Assembly: GCA_910584595.1 (NCBI GenBank)
Contig: CAJUBQ010000004.1
Coordinates: 1 to 64,000 of the forward strand
Origin: an uncultured Eubacterium sp.
GTDB lineage: Bacteria > Bacillota > Clostridia > Lachnospirales > Lachnospiraceae
Direction: 5' to 3'
Length of the DNA: 64,000 nt
Each line of letters opens with the position of its first letter. The first letter of the stretch is position 1. The notes beneath the pieces are model-generated. The model made no database searches. It was not told where the DNA came from and was given only the letters and a program-made list of their open reading frames with translations. Shown here in pieces: positions 51,337 to 60,958 of the stretch. The position numbers and the translations under genes are program-made.

Positions 51337-51372
51337 GGGAACATAGCCGCGGCGATGTTCCCTTCTTTTATT
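51337..51372 (+). terminator. Hairpin between frr and uppS
   Basis: GGGAACAT (51337-51344) pairs with ATGTTCCC (51355-51362) around a GC-rich loop and runs into TTCTTTTATT. It may terminate part of the transcripts before uppS. Confidence 0.65.
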
Positions 51373-51390
51373 ACCGGAAAGGAAATAAAA

Positions 51391-52095
51391 ATGAAAATAC
51401 CGCAGCATGTTGCCATTATTTTAGATGGAAACGGAAGATGGGCAAAGAGCAAGGGGATGCCCCGGAACTATGGACATAAAACAGGAGCAAAAAATGTAGA
51501 AAAAATCTGTGACGTCGCAGGACATATGGGAATTAAATATCTGACGGTGTATGCCTTTTCCACAGAAAACTGGAGTCGCCCGCAGGCAGAGGTAGACGAA
51601 CTGATGCGTCTGCTTGGCAGCTATATGAAGACCTGTTTAAAGACGGCGAAAAAAAATAATATGCGTGTACGGGTGTTAGGGGATATTTCCCGTCTGTCGC
51701 CGCAGCTGCAAAAGCAGATACAGGAGTTAGAAGAGGCGTCCAGCCAATATGACGGCTTTTATTTTCAGATTGCATTAAATTATGGCAGCCGGGATGAGAT
51801 GATGCGTGCGATGCGAAAGATGTATGCAGAAATAGAAGATGGAAAGCTTTCCAAAGAGGAGATTACCGAAGAGGTATTTTCCGGATATCTGGATACGGCA
51901 GGGATTCCGGACCCGGATCTGTTAATCCGCACAAGCGGAGAACTGCGCCTGTCGAATTATCTGCTCTGGCAGCTGGCTTACAGTGAGTTTTATTTTACAG
52001 ATGTACCGTGGCCGGATTTTGATGAGGAAGAATTAAAAAAAGCGGTTGCGGCTTATAATCATAGAGAACGAAGGTATGGGGGATTGATGGTATAA
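51391..52095 (+). CDS. uppS: Isoprenyl transferase (undecaprenyl diphosphate synthase)
   Basis: 234 residues of the cis-prenyltransferase family. HVAIILDGNGRWAKSKGMPR carries the catalytic aspartate, YLTVYAFSTENWSRPQ and DLLIRTSGELRLSNYLLWQ are signatures. It makes the lipid carrier for peptidoglycan. ATG 51391 is chosen because AAAGGAA lies upstream; an earlier in-frame ATG at 51355 falls in the hairpin. Confidence 0.96.
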   Translation: MKIPQHVAIILDGNGRWAKSKGMPRNYGHKTGAKNVEKICDVAGHMGIKYLTVYAFSTENWSRPQAEVDELMRLLGSYMKTCLKTAKKNNMRVRVLGDISRLSPQLQKQIQELEEASSQYDGFYFQIALNYGSRDEMMRAMRKMYAEIEDGKLSKEEITEEVFSGYLDTAGIPDPDLLIRTSGELRLSNYLLWQLAYSEFYFTDVPWPDFDEEELKKAVAAYNHRERRYGGLMV

Positions 52096-52114
52096 AAGGT
52101 ATAAGGAGAAGCGT

Positions 52115-52915
52115 ATGTTTAAAACGAGACTTATCAGTGGAATCGTACTGGTAGCGGCAGCTCTGGTTTTGATTATTACAGGCAGAGAAATTTTGCTTGC
52201 TGCAGCTTGTGTGATTTCACTCATTGGTATGTATGAACTGTATCGTGTCTATCGTATGGAACGGACAGCCGCGGCATTTGCCGGATATCTTGCGGCTGGT
52301 TTGTATTATTTGGATTTGTATGTGCATTGGATCCCGGAGCAGATGGTATTTGTGATCGGTCTTTTAATTGTGCTTTTGGCAATCTATGTATTGGCGTATC
52401 CAAAATATCATGCGTCACAGATAACAGCTGCATTTTTTGGTGTGTTTTATGTGGCGGTTATGCTTTCCTGCATTTATCAGACAAGGATGATGGAACAGGG
52501 CGCCTATATTGTATGGCTGATTTTTTTGTGCTCCTGGGGATGTGATACGTGCGCGTATGTGGTTGGCGTAAAGTTTGGAAAACACAAAATGTCTCCCGTA
52601 CTGTCGCCAAAAAAATCTATCGAAGGTGCAGTCGGCGGTCTTGTTGGAACTTTTTTGCTGACTGCGCTCTATGCATCTGTGTTTCGTGCGCAGATGGGAA
52701 TAGCATCCGGGCAGATTTTTGTATTAGCGGCAATCAGTACGGCCGGCGGATTGATTTCCATGATCGGAGATCTGGCGGCATCTGCCATTAAAAGAAATTA
52801 TGAGATCAAAGATTATGGAACGCTGATTCCGGGGCATGGCGGTATTTTGGACCGGTTTGACAGCGTGATTTTTACAGCTCCGGTTATTTATTATCTGGCA
52901 AAGTATTTGTTGTAG
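52115..52915 (+). CDS. cdsA: Phosphatidate cytidylyltransferase
   Basis: 266 residues with about seven membrane segments. CDTCAYVVGVKFGKHKMSPV, LSPKKSIEGAVGG and IPGHGGILDRFDSVIFTAPV are the CdsA signatures. It makes CDP-diacylglycerol for phospholipid synthesis. It starts 19 bases after uppS in the conserved order with dxr and rseP. Confidence 0.96.
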   Translation: MFKTRLISGIVLVAAALVLIITGREILLAAACVISLIGMYELYRVYRMERTAAAFAGYLAAGLYYLDLYVHWIPEQMVFVIGLLIVLLAIYVLAYPKYHASQITAAFFGVFYVAVMLSCIYQTRMMEQGAYIVWLIFLCSWGCDTCAYVVGVKFGKHKMSPVLSPKKSIEGAVGGLVGTFLLTALYASVFRAQMGIASGQIFVLAAISTAGGLISMIGDLAASAIKRNYEIKDYGTLIPGHGGILDRFDSVIFTAPVIYYLAKYLL

Positions 52916-52941
52916 AAGCACTTAAGAAAGGTTTGAAAAAT

Positions 52942-54084
52942 ATGAAGCATATAGCGATTCTTGGTTCTACCGGTTCTATTGGCACACAGACGCTTGCGAT
53001 TGTCAGAGAGCAGAAAGATATCAAAGTCTGGGCGCTGACGGCCGGAAAAAATATAAAGCTGCTGGAACGTCAAATACGGGAATTTCAGCCAAAGCTTGCG
53101 GCGGTCTGGGAGGAAGCGGACGCTGTAAAGCTTCGGGAGAACGTACGGGATCTGCCGGTGCAGGTCGTCAGCGGGATGGAAGGTCTTCTTGCTGCGGCTG
53201 TTATTCCGCAGGCAGAGATACTTGTGACGGCAGTCGTTGGCATGATTGGCCTGCGTCCAACGGTCGCTGCGATTCAGGCGAAAAAAACAATTGCGTTAGC
53301 AAATAAAGAAACGCTTGTGACAGCAGGGCATTTGATTATGCCGCTGGCAGAAGAATATGGAGCGCCGATTCTTCCGGTAGACAGTGAGCACAGCGCTATT
53401 TTTCAGTCATTAAACGGCGAAGCCGGGAATAAAATTCATAAGATACTGTTAACAGCTTCCGGCGGGCCGTTTCGCGGAAAAACCCGGGAAGAGCTTATGG
53501 ATGTGCAGGTGGAAGATGCGTTAAAGCATCCAAACTGGAGCATGGGGAAGAAAATTACGATTGATTCTGCCACGATGGTTAATAAGGGGCTGGAGGTTAT
53601 GGAAGCAAAGTGGCTGTTTGGGACGGATTTAGACCGGATTCAGGTAGTCGTACAGCCGCAGTCTGTGATTCATTCGATGGTGGAATACGAAGATGGAAGC
53701 ATTATGGCACAGCTGGGAACGCCGGATATGCGTCTGCCGATCCAGTATGCATTGTATTATCCGATGCGGCGGCCATTATCCGGAAAACGGTTAGATTTTT
53801 TTGCACTTGGCAATATTTCCTTTGAAGAACCGGATATCCGTACATTTGACGGACTGCGGCTTGCGTATGAGGCAGCCGGACGCGGCGGAAATATGCCGAC
53901 GATTTTTAATGCGGCCAATGAACGGGCAGTTGCAAAATTTTTAGACAGAAAAATAAAATTTTTGGAAATTACACAGTTGATTCAAGAATGTATGAAAAAC
54001 TGTGCATATATAGAGCATCCGAATGTGGATGAAATATTAGAAACAGAAAATACTGTTTATGAATGGATAGAAAGCAGGTGGTAA
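52942..54084 (+). CDS. dxr: 1-deoxy-D-xylulose-5-phosphate reductoisomerase
   Basis: 380 residues. GSTGSIGTQTLAIV (NADPH loop), ANKETLVTAGHL, PVDSEHSAIFQSL and MNKGLEVMEA-like MVNKGLEVMEAKWLF are characteristic. It makes 2-C-methyl-D-erythritol 4-phosphate in the isoprenoid pathway, feeding UppS. ATG 52942 has AGAAAGG upstream; a TTG at 52933 is an alternative. rseP starts one base after its stop. Confidence 0.97.
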   Translation: MKHIAILGSTGSIGTQTLAIVREQKDIKVWALTAGKNIKLLERQIREFQPKLAAVWEEADAVKLRENVRDLPVQVVSGMEGLLAAAVIPQAEILVTAVVGMIGLRPTVAAIQAKKTIALANKETLVTAGHLIMPLAEEYGAPILPVDSEHSAIFQSLNGEAGNKIHKILLTASGGPFRGKTREELMDVQVEDALKHPNWSMGKKITIDSATMVNKGLEVMEAKWLFGTDLDRIQVVVQPQSVIHSMVEYEDGSIMAQLGTPDMRLPIQYALYYPMRRPLSGKRLDFFALGNISFEEPDIRTFDGLRLAYEAAGRGGNMPTIFNAANERAVAKFLDRKIKFLEITQLIQECMKNCAYIEHPNVDEILETENTVYEWIESRW

Positions 54085-54085
54085 A

Positions 54086-55120
54086 TTGAACATTATTTTA
54101 GCGTTGGTTATTTTCAGTATTATTATTTTATTTCATGAGCTGGGACATTTTTTGCTCGCCAAGCACAATGACGTAAAAGTGAATGAGTTTTGCCTTGGAC
54201 TTGGGCCTACCATTGTGGGATTTACAAAAGGAGAGACAAAGTATTCTTTAAAGCTGCTGCCCTTTGGAGGCGCCTGTATGATGGAAGGCGAAGATGAGGC
54301 CAGCGAGGATGACAGGGGATTTAACAACAAATCCGTACTGCAACGGGCTTCTATCGTGGCTGCAGGGCCAATTTTTAATTTTATTATGGCGATTGTGTTT
54401 TCCCTTATTCTGGTAGCAAGCGTTGGCTTTGACCGTCCGGTCCTCAGCGAAGTAATGGATGGTTATCCAGCGAAAGAAGCAGGGCTTGCGGCAGGCGATG
54501 AAATTGTAAAACTTGGCAATAAAACCATTCATTTGTATCGGGAGGTATCTCTTTATACATATTTCCACTCTAATGAAACGGTGGAAGTAACGTATAAACG
54601 AGACGGGGAAAAGCATACAACCGTACTGACGCCAAAATACGATGAAGAAAGCGGCAGATATCTGTTTGGTTTTTATGGAACGACAGCGCGTTCTAAGGGG
54701 ACGCTGCCAGAGACATTAAAATATAGTGTCTATGAGGTAAAATACTGGATTTGCGCTACGGTGGAAAGCCTGGGGCAGCTGTTTACCGGCCATGTGGGAA
54801 TTAATGAAATGTCCGGGCCTGTCGGCATTGTAAAAACGATTGGCGATACTTATACCGAAGTTAAATCCAGCGGTGCGTTTATGGTCTTTTTAAATATGCT
54901 AAACATCTGTATCCTGTTGTCTGCAAACCTTGGTATTATGAACCTTTTGCCGATTCCGGCGTTAGATGGCGGCAGACTGGTATTTCTCATTGTAGAAGCG
55001 GTCAGAGGTAAACGGATGGACCCGAATAAGGAAGGGGCTGTAAACCTGGTATTTTTAATGCTTTTGATGGCTCTGATGGTTGTGATTATGTTTAATGATA
55101 TTCGTAAAATTGTGATGTAG
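54086..55120 (+). CDS. rseP: Site-2 membrane metalloprotease RseP/RasP
   Basis: 344 residues. FHELGHFLLAK near residue 15 is the zinc motif in the first membrane helix, a PDZ domain follows (~115-185, GYPAKEAGLAAGDEI), and NLLPIPALDGGRLVF in the last part supplies the third ligand. It cleaves proteins within the membrane, such as anti-sigma factors. The start is TTG at 54086, one base after dxr and five bases after AGGTGG; a later ATG would cut the zinc helix. Confidence 0.95.
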   Translation: MNIILALVIFSIIILFHELGHFLLAKHNDVKVNEFCLGLGPTIVGFTKGETKYSLKLLPFGGACMMEGEDEASEDDRGFNNKSVLQRASIVAAGPIFNFIMAIVFSLILVASVGFDRPVLSEVMDGYPAKEAGLAAGDEIVKLGNKTIHLYREVSLYTYFHSNETVEVTYKRDGEKHTTVLTPKYDEESGRYLFGFYGTTARSKGTLPETLKYSVYEVKYWICATVESLGQLFTGHVGINEMSGPVGIVKTIGDTYTEVKSSGAFMVFLNMLNICILLSANLGIMNLLPIPALDGGRLVFLIVEAVRGKRMDPNKEGAVNLVFLMLLMALMVVIMFNDIRKIVM

Positions 55121-55181
55121 TAAAAGAGCGGCAGATCAGATGCAGGTTTTGGGAAGAGAAAACCGGAAAGTGTGAATCCTT

Positions 55182-56240
55182 ATGAAAAGAAAGATTACAA
55201 AAACAGTGAAAATCGGCAGCCGCGTCATCGGCGGCGGAAATCCGATTTTGATTCAGTCAATGACAAATACAAGAACAGAAGACATCAAAGCTACCGTTGC
55301 GCAAATCAAGCAGCTATGCGATGCAGGATGCGAGATTATCCGCTGCAGTGTACCGACCATGGAAGCGGCAAAGGCTCTGGAGGAAATCAAAAAGCAGGTA
55401 GAGCTTCCGGTTGTGGCAGACATTCACTTTGATTATCGTCTTGCAATTGCCGCTATTGAGCATGGAGCGGATAAAATACGTATCAATCCCGGAAATATTG
55501 GTTCTGCTGATCGGGTGCAGGCAGTTGTGGATGCGGCAAAAGAACGCGGTATCCCTATCCGGGTCGGCGTCAACAGCGGGTCATTGGAAAAAGAGCTGGT
55601 TGAAAAGTATCATGGCGTTACGGCAGAAGGAATTGTAGAAAGCGCATTAGGGCAGGTTCGGATCATAGAAGATATGGGGTATGACAATCTCGTAATCAGT
55701 ATTAAATCGTCCGATGTGTTAATGTGTGTACGAGCGCATGAGCTGATTTCTGCACAGACGGATTACCCGCTGCATGTAGGCATTACGGAGGCGGGGACGA
55801 TCATCAGCGGCAATATTAAGTCCTCGATTGGGCTGGGGCTGATTTTGCATCAGGGAATCGGGGATACGATCCGCGTTTCTCTGACAGGCGCTCCATTGGA
55901 AGAAGTCAAATCGGCAAAGCTGATTCTGCGTACGCTTGGCATTCGAAAAGGAGGGATTGAGGTTGTTTCCTGTCCGACATGCGGCAGGACGAACATCGAT
56001 CTGATCGGGCTGGCAAATCAGGTCGAAGACATGGTAGCGGATATTCCGCTGGATTTAAAGGTGGCAGTTATGGGCTGTGTCGTCAATGGGCCGGGGGAAG
56101 CAAAAGAAGCGGATATCGGGATTGCCGGAGGACGTGGCGAGGGACTATTGATCCGTCGTGGAGAAGTGATAAAAAAACTGCCGGAGGAGGAATTGCTGCC
56201 GGCATTGCGGGAAGAGCTGCTGCATTGGAATGAGAGATAG
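55182..56240 (+). CDS. ispG: 4-hydroxy-3-methylbut-2-enyl diphosphate synthase
   Basis: 352 residues, the short bacterial form. VKIGSRVIGGGNPILIQSMT, ADIHFDYRLA, and the iron-sulphur cysteines in CPTCGR (264, 267) and MGCVVNGPGEAKEADIGIAG (~299) are diagnostic. It performs the penultimate step of the methylerythritol phosphate pathway. No strong ribosome site is visible directly before ATG 55182. Confidence 0.97.
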   Translation: MKRKITKTVKIGSRVIGGGNPILIQSMTNTRTEDIKATVAQIKQLCDAGCEIIRCSVPTMEAAKALEEIKKQVELPVVADIHFDYRLAIAAIEHGADKIRINPGNIGSADRVQAVVDAAKERGIPIRVGVNSGSLEKELVEKYHGVTAEGIVESALGQVRIIEDMGYDNLVISIKSSDVLMCVRAHELISAQTDYPLHVGITEAGTIISGNIKSSIGLGLILHQGIGDTIRVSLTGAPLEEVKSAKLILRTLGIRKGGIEVVSCPTCGRTNIDLIGLANQVEDMVADIPLDLKVAVMGCVVNGPGEAKEADIGIAGGRGEGLLIRRGEVIKKLPEEELLPALREELLHWNER

Positions 56241-56277
56241 GACTGCAAAGCGGTCTGGATTGTTAGGAGTGTTAAAT

Positions 56278-59200
56278 ATGGAGAAAAAATTTTTTGAAGT
56301 ATTTCCAGTTTTGAAAGTCAATCAGGAGATGCAGCAGCTTCTTTCAGATACGCAGGTGCAAAGAGTCGTTTCCAATCCGGCCCGGACGCGCCTGCGTGTG
56401 TATCTGCATGGAACAAGGCTGATACAGAAAAAGTATATTTTTCAGCTGGAGAACCACATTAAAAACCAGCTGTTCCCAAAACAGGAGCTTACGGTAAAAA
56501 TTATAGAGCGTTATCAGCTTTCCGCGCAGTATACGCCGGAAACGCTGATGGATTTGTACAAAGACAGTATGCTGGAAGAGATGAAGGTGTACAGTCTTTT
56601 AATTTATAACCTGTTTCGCTGTGCCAGAGTGGAGTTTACAGAACGCAACCGTATGAAGCTGTATCTGGAAGATTCCATTGTGGCAAAAAGCCGGGCGGAT
56701 GAGCTGGTGGAGATCTTGTATAAAGTCATGCGTGACCGATGCGGTATGGAGCTTACGATTGAACCGGTGTTTGAACCAAAGAAGGATAATGGCCGTAAAA
56801 AAGAAAGCGACAGACAGATTGCATTTGAGATTAACCGGATTCTGGGCGGGTATCAGCAGCCGGTACAAGATGGAGTGCAGGATGTGAGCGTATCAGATCA
56901 TACGAATATGGATGAGAATTCTGCATCTGAAAGTCTGACGCCGCAGGCTGCCGGGCAGGAGTCAGGCAAAGCGTCAGAAATGCCGCAAAAATCTCAGAAT
57001 TTTCATGCGGCGGCACAGAAAACGTCGGCGGCAGGCGCGGCGCGCAGACCTGGCGGTCCGCGCAGAGAGTATCCGCTGCGGCGCTCTGACAATCCGGATG
57101 TTGTTTACGGCAGGGATTTTGAAGATGAAGCGATCCCGATTGACCAGATTGAAGGCGAGATGGGAGAGATTGCGATCCGTGGAAAAGTGCTGGCCGTGGA
57201 TACGAGAGAGCTGCGCAGTGGGGAAAAGAGCATTGTAATTGTAACGCTTACGGATTTTACGGATTCGATTGTAATTAAGATTTTTACAAAAAATGAACAG
57301 CTGGAAGAACTGCTTGGAGAAGTAAAAAAAGGAGCGTTTTTAAAAATAAAAGGCGTGACGGCATTTGATCGTTTTGACAGCGAACTGACGCTTAGTTCGA
57401 TAGCGGGTATTAAGAAAATATCAGATTTTGAAGAGCATCGAATGGATGCAAGCCCGAAAAAGCGGGTGGAACTGCACTGTCATACAAAGATGAGCGATAT
57501 GGACGGCATTTCAGACGTTGCAGATATTATCAAGCAGGCGGTCGCATGGGGGCATAAAGCGCTTGCAATTACTGACCATGGCGCAATTCAGGCGTTTCCG
57601 ATTGCCAATCATGCGGTGCCGGACGGAGTGGATTTTAAGGTTATTTATGGGGTGGAAGCATATTTAGTAGATGATTTGAAAACGATCGTGTTTGAACCGA
57701 GAGGACAAAGTCTGCTGGATTCCTACGTCGTATTTGATTTAGAGACGACAGGACTTAGTCCAAATGCGCATAAAATTATTGAAATCGGCGCGGTAAAAGT
57801 TATCAATGGTAAGATCGTGGACCGTTTTTCAAAATTTGTCAATCCCAAAACGCCGCTGCCGTTTGCGATTGAAGAGCTGACGAAAATACGCGATGATATG
57901 CTTGTCAATGAACCTGAGATTGCTCAAATACTGCCGGAGTTTATGGAGTTTTGCGAAGGCAGCATTATGGTTGCCCACAATGCGGAATTTGACATGGGAT
58001 TTATCCGCAAAAACTGTGAAGATCTGGGACTTGCATGTAAGTTTACAGTTGTGGATACGGTAGCAATGGCGAGGTATCTGCTGCCGAATTTAAACCGCTT
58101 TAAGCTGGATACGGTAGCGAAAGAGCTGCATATTTCACTCGAAAACCATCATCGTGCGGTAGACGATGCAGAGTGTACGGCTGAGATTTTTGTGAAATTT
58201 ATTCAGATGCTTACCGAGCGCGGCATCCATGATCTGAATGCGCTCAATGAACAGGGAAAAGCGACGCCGGAGCAGATTATGAAGATGCCGACGTATCATG
58301 CGATTATACTGGCTGCCAATGATTATGGCCGGGTTAACTTGTATCGTCTCGTATCCATGTCGCACCTTACATACTTTCATAAACGGCCAAGAATACCCAA
58401 AAGTGAGCTGATGCGTTACCGCGAGGGGCTGCTGCTTGGCTCTGCCTGCGAAGCCGGAGAACTGTATCAGGCGGCGCTTCTTGGCAAATCACAGGCAGAA
58501 ATTGCAAGGATTGTTAATTTTTATGACTATCTGGAAATACAGCCAAACGGCAACAATGCATTTATGCTGCGGGAGGAAAGGTATCCGGTGAATACTCAGG
58601 AAGATCTTTGGGAGATTAATAAGCAGATCGTGAAACTGGGGGAAGATTTTAAAAAACCGGTCGTTGCGACGTGCGATGTGCATTTTTTAAATCCAAAAGA
58701 TGCAGAGTACCGCAGAATTATTATGGCCGGACACGGATTTAAAGATGCAGATGAGCAGGCGCCGCTTTTTTTGCATACGACCGAAGAGATGTTAAAAGAA
58801 TTTGCCTATCTTGGCAGCAGCAAGGCAGAAGAGGTAGTCATTACAAATCCGAACCGGATTTGCGACGCCTGTGAAAAGATTTCACCGGTGCGGCCGGATA
58901 AGGCTCCGCCGATTATTGACCATTCCGATCAAATGCTGCGGGATATCTGTTATAACAAAGCGCATGAAATGTACGGAGACGATCTGCCGGATATCGTGCA
59001 TCAAAGGCTGGAGCGGGAATTAAATTCCATTATATCGAATGGTTATGCGGTAATGTATATTATTGCGCAAAAGCTTGTATGGAAATCAGTGGAGGACGGA
59101 TATCTCGTTGGTTCCAGAGGTTCCGTCGGTTCTTCCTTTGTAGCTACGATGGCAGGCATTACCGAGGTGAATCCATTAAGCCCGCATTACTATTGCGAAA

Positions 59201-60798
59201 GCTGCCATTTCAGCGATTTTGATTCAGAGGAAGTGAAAGCTTACGCCGGGCGGTCGGGCTGCGATATGCCGGACCGTTTATGTCCGAAATGCGGCAAGCC
59301 GCTGATCAAAGCAGGATTTGATATTCCGTTTGAGACATTCTTAGGCTTTAAGGGCAATAAAGAGCCGGATATTGATTTGAATTTTTCCGGTGATTACCAG
59401 AGTAAAGCGCATAAATATACCGAAGTTATTTTCGGCGCCGGGCAGACGTTTCGTGCAGGGACGATCGGCACACTGGCGGATAAGACAGCGTTTGGATATG
59501 TCAAGCGCTATTATGAAGAGCGGAATATTCATAAGCGGTTTTGTGAAATTAACCGGATCGTACAGGGATGTGTCGGCATCCGCAGGACGACAGGGCAGCA
59601 TCCGGGCGGTATCGTAGTGCTTCCGATGGGAGAGGAAATCTATTCCTTTACGCCGATTCAGCATCCTGCGAACGATATGTCGACCGATATTATTACAACA
59701 CATTTTGAATACCATTCCATTGACCATAACCTGTTAAAACTCGATATTCTCGGACACGATGATCCGACGATGATCCGTATGCTGGAAGATTTGACCGGTC
59801 TTCACGCGACGGACATTCCGCTGGACGATCAGGCGGTGATGTCTATTTTTAAAAGTACGGATGCATTGGGAATTCAGCCTGAAGATATCGGCGGCTGTAC
59901 AGTTGGATCGCTTGGAATCCCGGAGTTTGGCACAGAATTCGTAATTCAGATGCTTATCGATACGAAACCGCAGTCTTTTTCGGATCTGGTGCGTATTTCC
60001 GGCCTGTCTCACGGTACGGACGTATGGCTTGGAAACGCGCAGACGCTCATTGAGGAAGGAAAGGCTACGATCTCCACGGCGATTTGCACGCGTGACGATA
60101 TTATGATTTATCTGATCGGGATGGGGCTTGAAAGCGAGCTATCTTTTACGATTATGGAATCGGTGCGTAAAGGAAAAGGGCTGAAAGACGACTGGATACA
60201 GGCAATGAAAGAACATGACGTTCCTGAATGGTACATCTGGTCATGCCAGAAGATCAAATATATGTTTCCGAAGGCTCATGCAGCCGCTTATGTTATGATG
60301 GCCTGGCGGATTGCTTACTGTAAAGTGTTTTATCCGCTTGCTTATTATGCGGCATATTTTTCCATTCGTGCAACATCTTTTAACTATGAGCTGATGTGCC
60401 AGGGAAAGGAAAAGCTGGAATATTTTATGCGGGATTATGAAAAACGCAAGGATACGCTGACGAAAAAAGAGCTGGATACGATCAAGGATATGAAGATTGT
60501 ACAGGAGATGTATGCCAGAGGCTTTCAGTTTTGCCCGATGGATTTAAATATCGTAAAAGCGCGTCATTTCCAGATTATAGACGGAAAGATCATGCCGGCG
60601 CTCAGCGCGATTGACGGGCTGGGTGAAAAGGCGGCAGACGGCGTTGTGGAAGCAGTCAAAGACGGGCCGTTTTTATCAAAAGATGATTTCAGGCAGAGAT
60701 CCAAGGTGAGTAAATCGGTAGCGGATTTAATGGGAGATTTGGGGATTTTAGGAAGTATTCCGGAGTCGAACCAGTTGTCGATTTTTGATTTTGCATAG
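56278..60798 (+). CDS. polC: DNA polymerase III alpha subunit, PolC type
   Basis: 1506 residues. An N-terminal domain and OB fold (~300-385), a PHP domain starting VELHCHTKMSDMDG (~397) that is split by a DEDDh 3'-5' exonuclease (VVFDLETTGLSPNAHKIIEI, ~484 to 655), then the polymerase palm with PDIDLNFSGDYQ (~1030) preceded by a zinc-binding CESCHF..CPKCGK region, and the thumb and fingers. It is the replicative polymerase of low-GC Gram-positives. GGAGTG precedes ATG 56278. It ends the housekeeping block. Confidence 0.98.
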   Translation: MEKKFFEVFPVLKVNQEMQQLLSDTQVQRVVSNPARTRLRVYLHGTRLIQKKYIFQLENHIKNQLFPKQELTVKIIERYQLSAQYTPETLMDLYKDSMLEEMKVYSLLIYNLFRCARVEFTERNRMKLYLEDSIVAKSRADELVEILYKVMRDRCGMELTIEPVFEPKKDNGRKKESDRQIAFEINRILGGYQQPVQDGVQDVSVSDHTNMDENSASESLTPQAAGQESGKASEMPQKSQNFHAAAQKTSAAGAARRPGGPRREYPLRRSDNPDVVYGRDFEDEAIPIDQIEGEMGEIAIRGKVLAVDTRELRSGEKSIVIVTLTDFTDSIVIKIFTKNEQLEELLGEVKKGAFLKIKGVTAFDRFDSELTLSSIAGIKKISDFEEHRMDASPKKRVELHCHTKMSDMDGISDVADIIKQAVAWGHKALAITDHGAIQAFPIANHAVPDGVDFKVIYGVEAYLVDDLKTIVFEPRGQSLLDSYVVFDLETTGLSPNAHKIIEIGAVKVINGKIVDRFSKFVNPKTPLPFAIEELTKIRDDMLVNEPEIAQILPEFMEFCEGSIMVAHNAEFDMGFIRKNCEDLGLACKFTVVDTVAMARYLLPNLNRFKLDTVAKELHISLENHHRAVDDAECTAEIFVKFIQMLTERGIHDLNALNEQGKATPEQIMKMPTYHAIILAANDYGRVNLYRLVSMSHLTYFHKRPRIPKSELMRYREGLLLGSACEAGELYQAALLGKSQAEIARIVNFYDYLEIQPNGNNAFMLREERYPVNTQEDLWEINKQIVKLGEDFKKPVVATCDVHFLNPKDAEYRRIIMAGHGFKDADEQAPLFLHTTEEMLKEFAYLGSSKAEEVVITNPNRICDACEKISPVRPDKAPPIIDHSDQMLRDICYNKAHEMYGDDLPDIVHQRLERELNSIISNGYAVMYIIAQKLVWKSVEDGYLVGSRGSVGSSFVATMAGITEVNPLSPHYYCESCHFSDFDSEEVKAYAGRSGCDMPDRLCPKCGKPLIKAGFDIPFETFLGFKGNKEPDIDLNFSGDYQSKAHKYTEVIFGAGQTFRAGTIGTLADKTAFGYVKRYYEERNIHKRFCEINRIVQGCVGIRRTTGQHPGGIVVLPMGEEIYSFTPIQHPANDMSTDIITTHFEYHSIDHNLLKLDILGHDDPTMIRMLEDLTGLHATDIPLDDQAVMSIFKSTDALGIQPEDIGGCTVGSLGIPEFGTEFVIQMLIDTKPQSFSDLVRISGLSHGTDVWLGNAQTLIEEGKATISTAICTRDDIMIYLIGMGLESELSFTIMESVRKGKGLKDDWIQAMKEHDVPEWYIWSCQKIKYMFPKAHAAAYVMMAWRIAYCKVFYPLAYYAAYFSIRATSFNYELMCQGKEKLEYFMRDYEKRKDTLTKKELDTIKDMKIVQEMYARGFQFCPMDLNIVKARHFQIIDGKIMPALSAIDGLGEKAADGVVEAVKDGPFLSKDDFRQRSKVSKSVADLMGDLGILGSIPESNQLSIFDFA

Positions 60799-60828
60799 AA
60801 AATTAAAATATTGCACAAAATCCAATAC

Positions 60829-60857
60829 TTGAAATTTTCATCTAAAAGTAATATGAT
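60829..60857 (+). promoter_or_regulatory. Promoter of pheA
   Basis: TTGAAA at 60829-60834 and TATGAT at 60852-60857 are separated by exactly 17 bases. The ~95-base leader shows no T-box or terminator that I can see. Confidence 0.7.
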
Positions 60858-60958
60858 AGATATGTAAAAAATGCCGAAAATCATCGTGCATAGGAAATCA
60901 CATTTGTATATATTGAATGTGGCGTTGGAAACAAATCAAACGTACAGGGTGGATGGGA

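Noticed and set aside
60858..60958. T-box or attenuator before pheA
   Set aside because: No T-box sequence or terminator hairpin is visible in the short leader.
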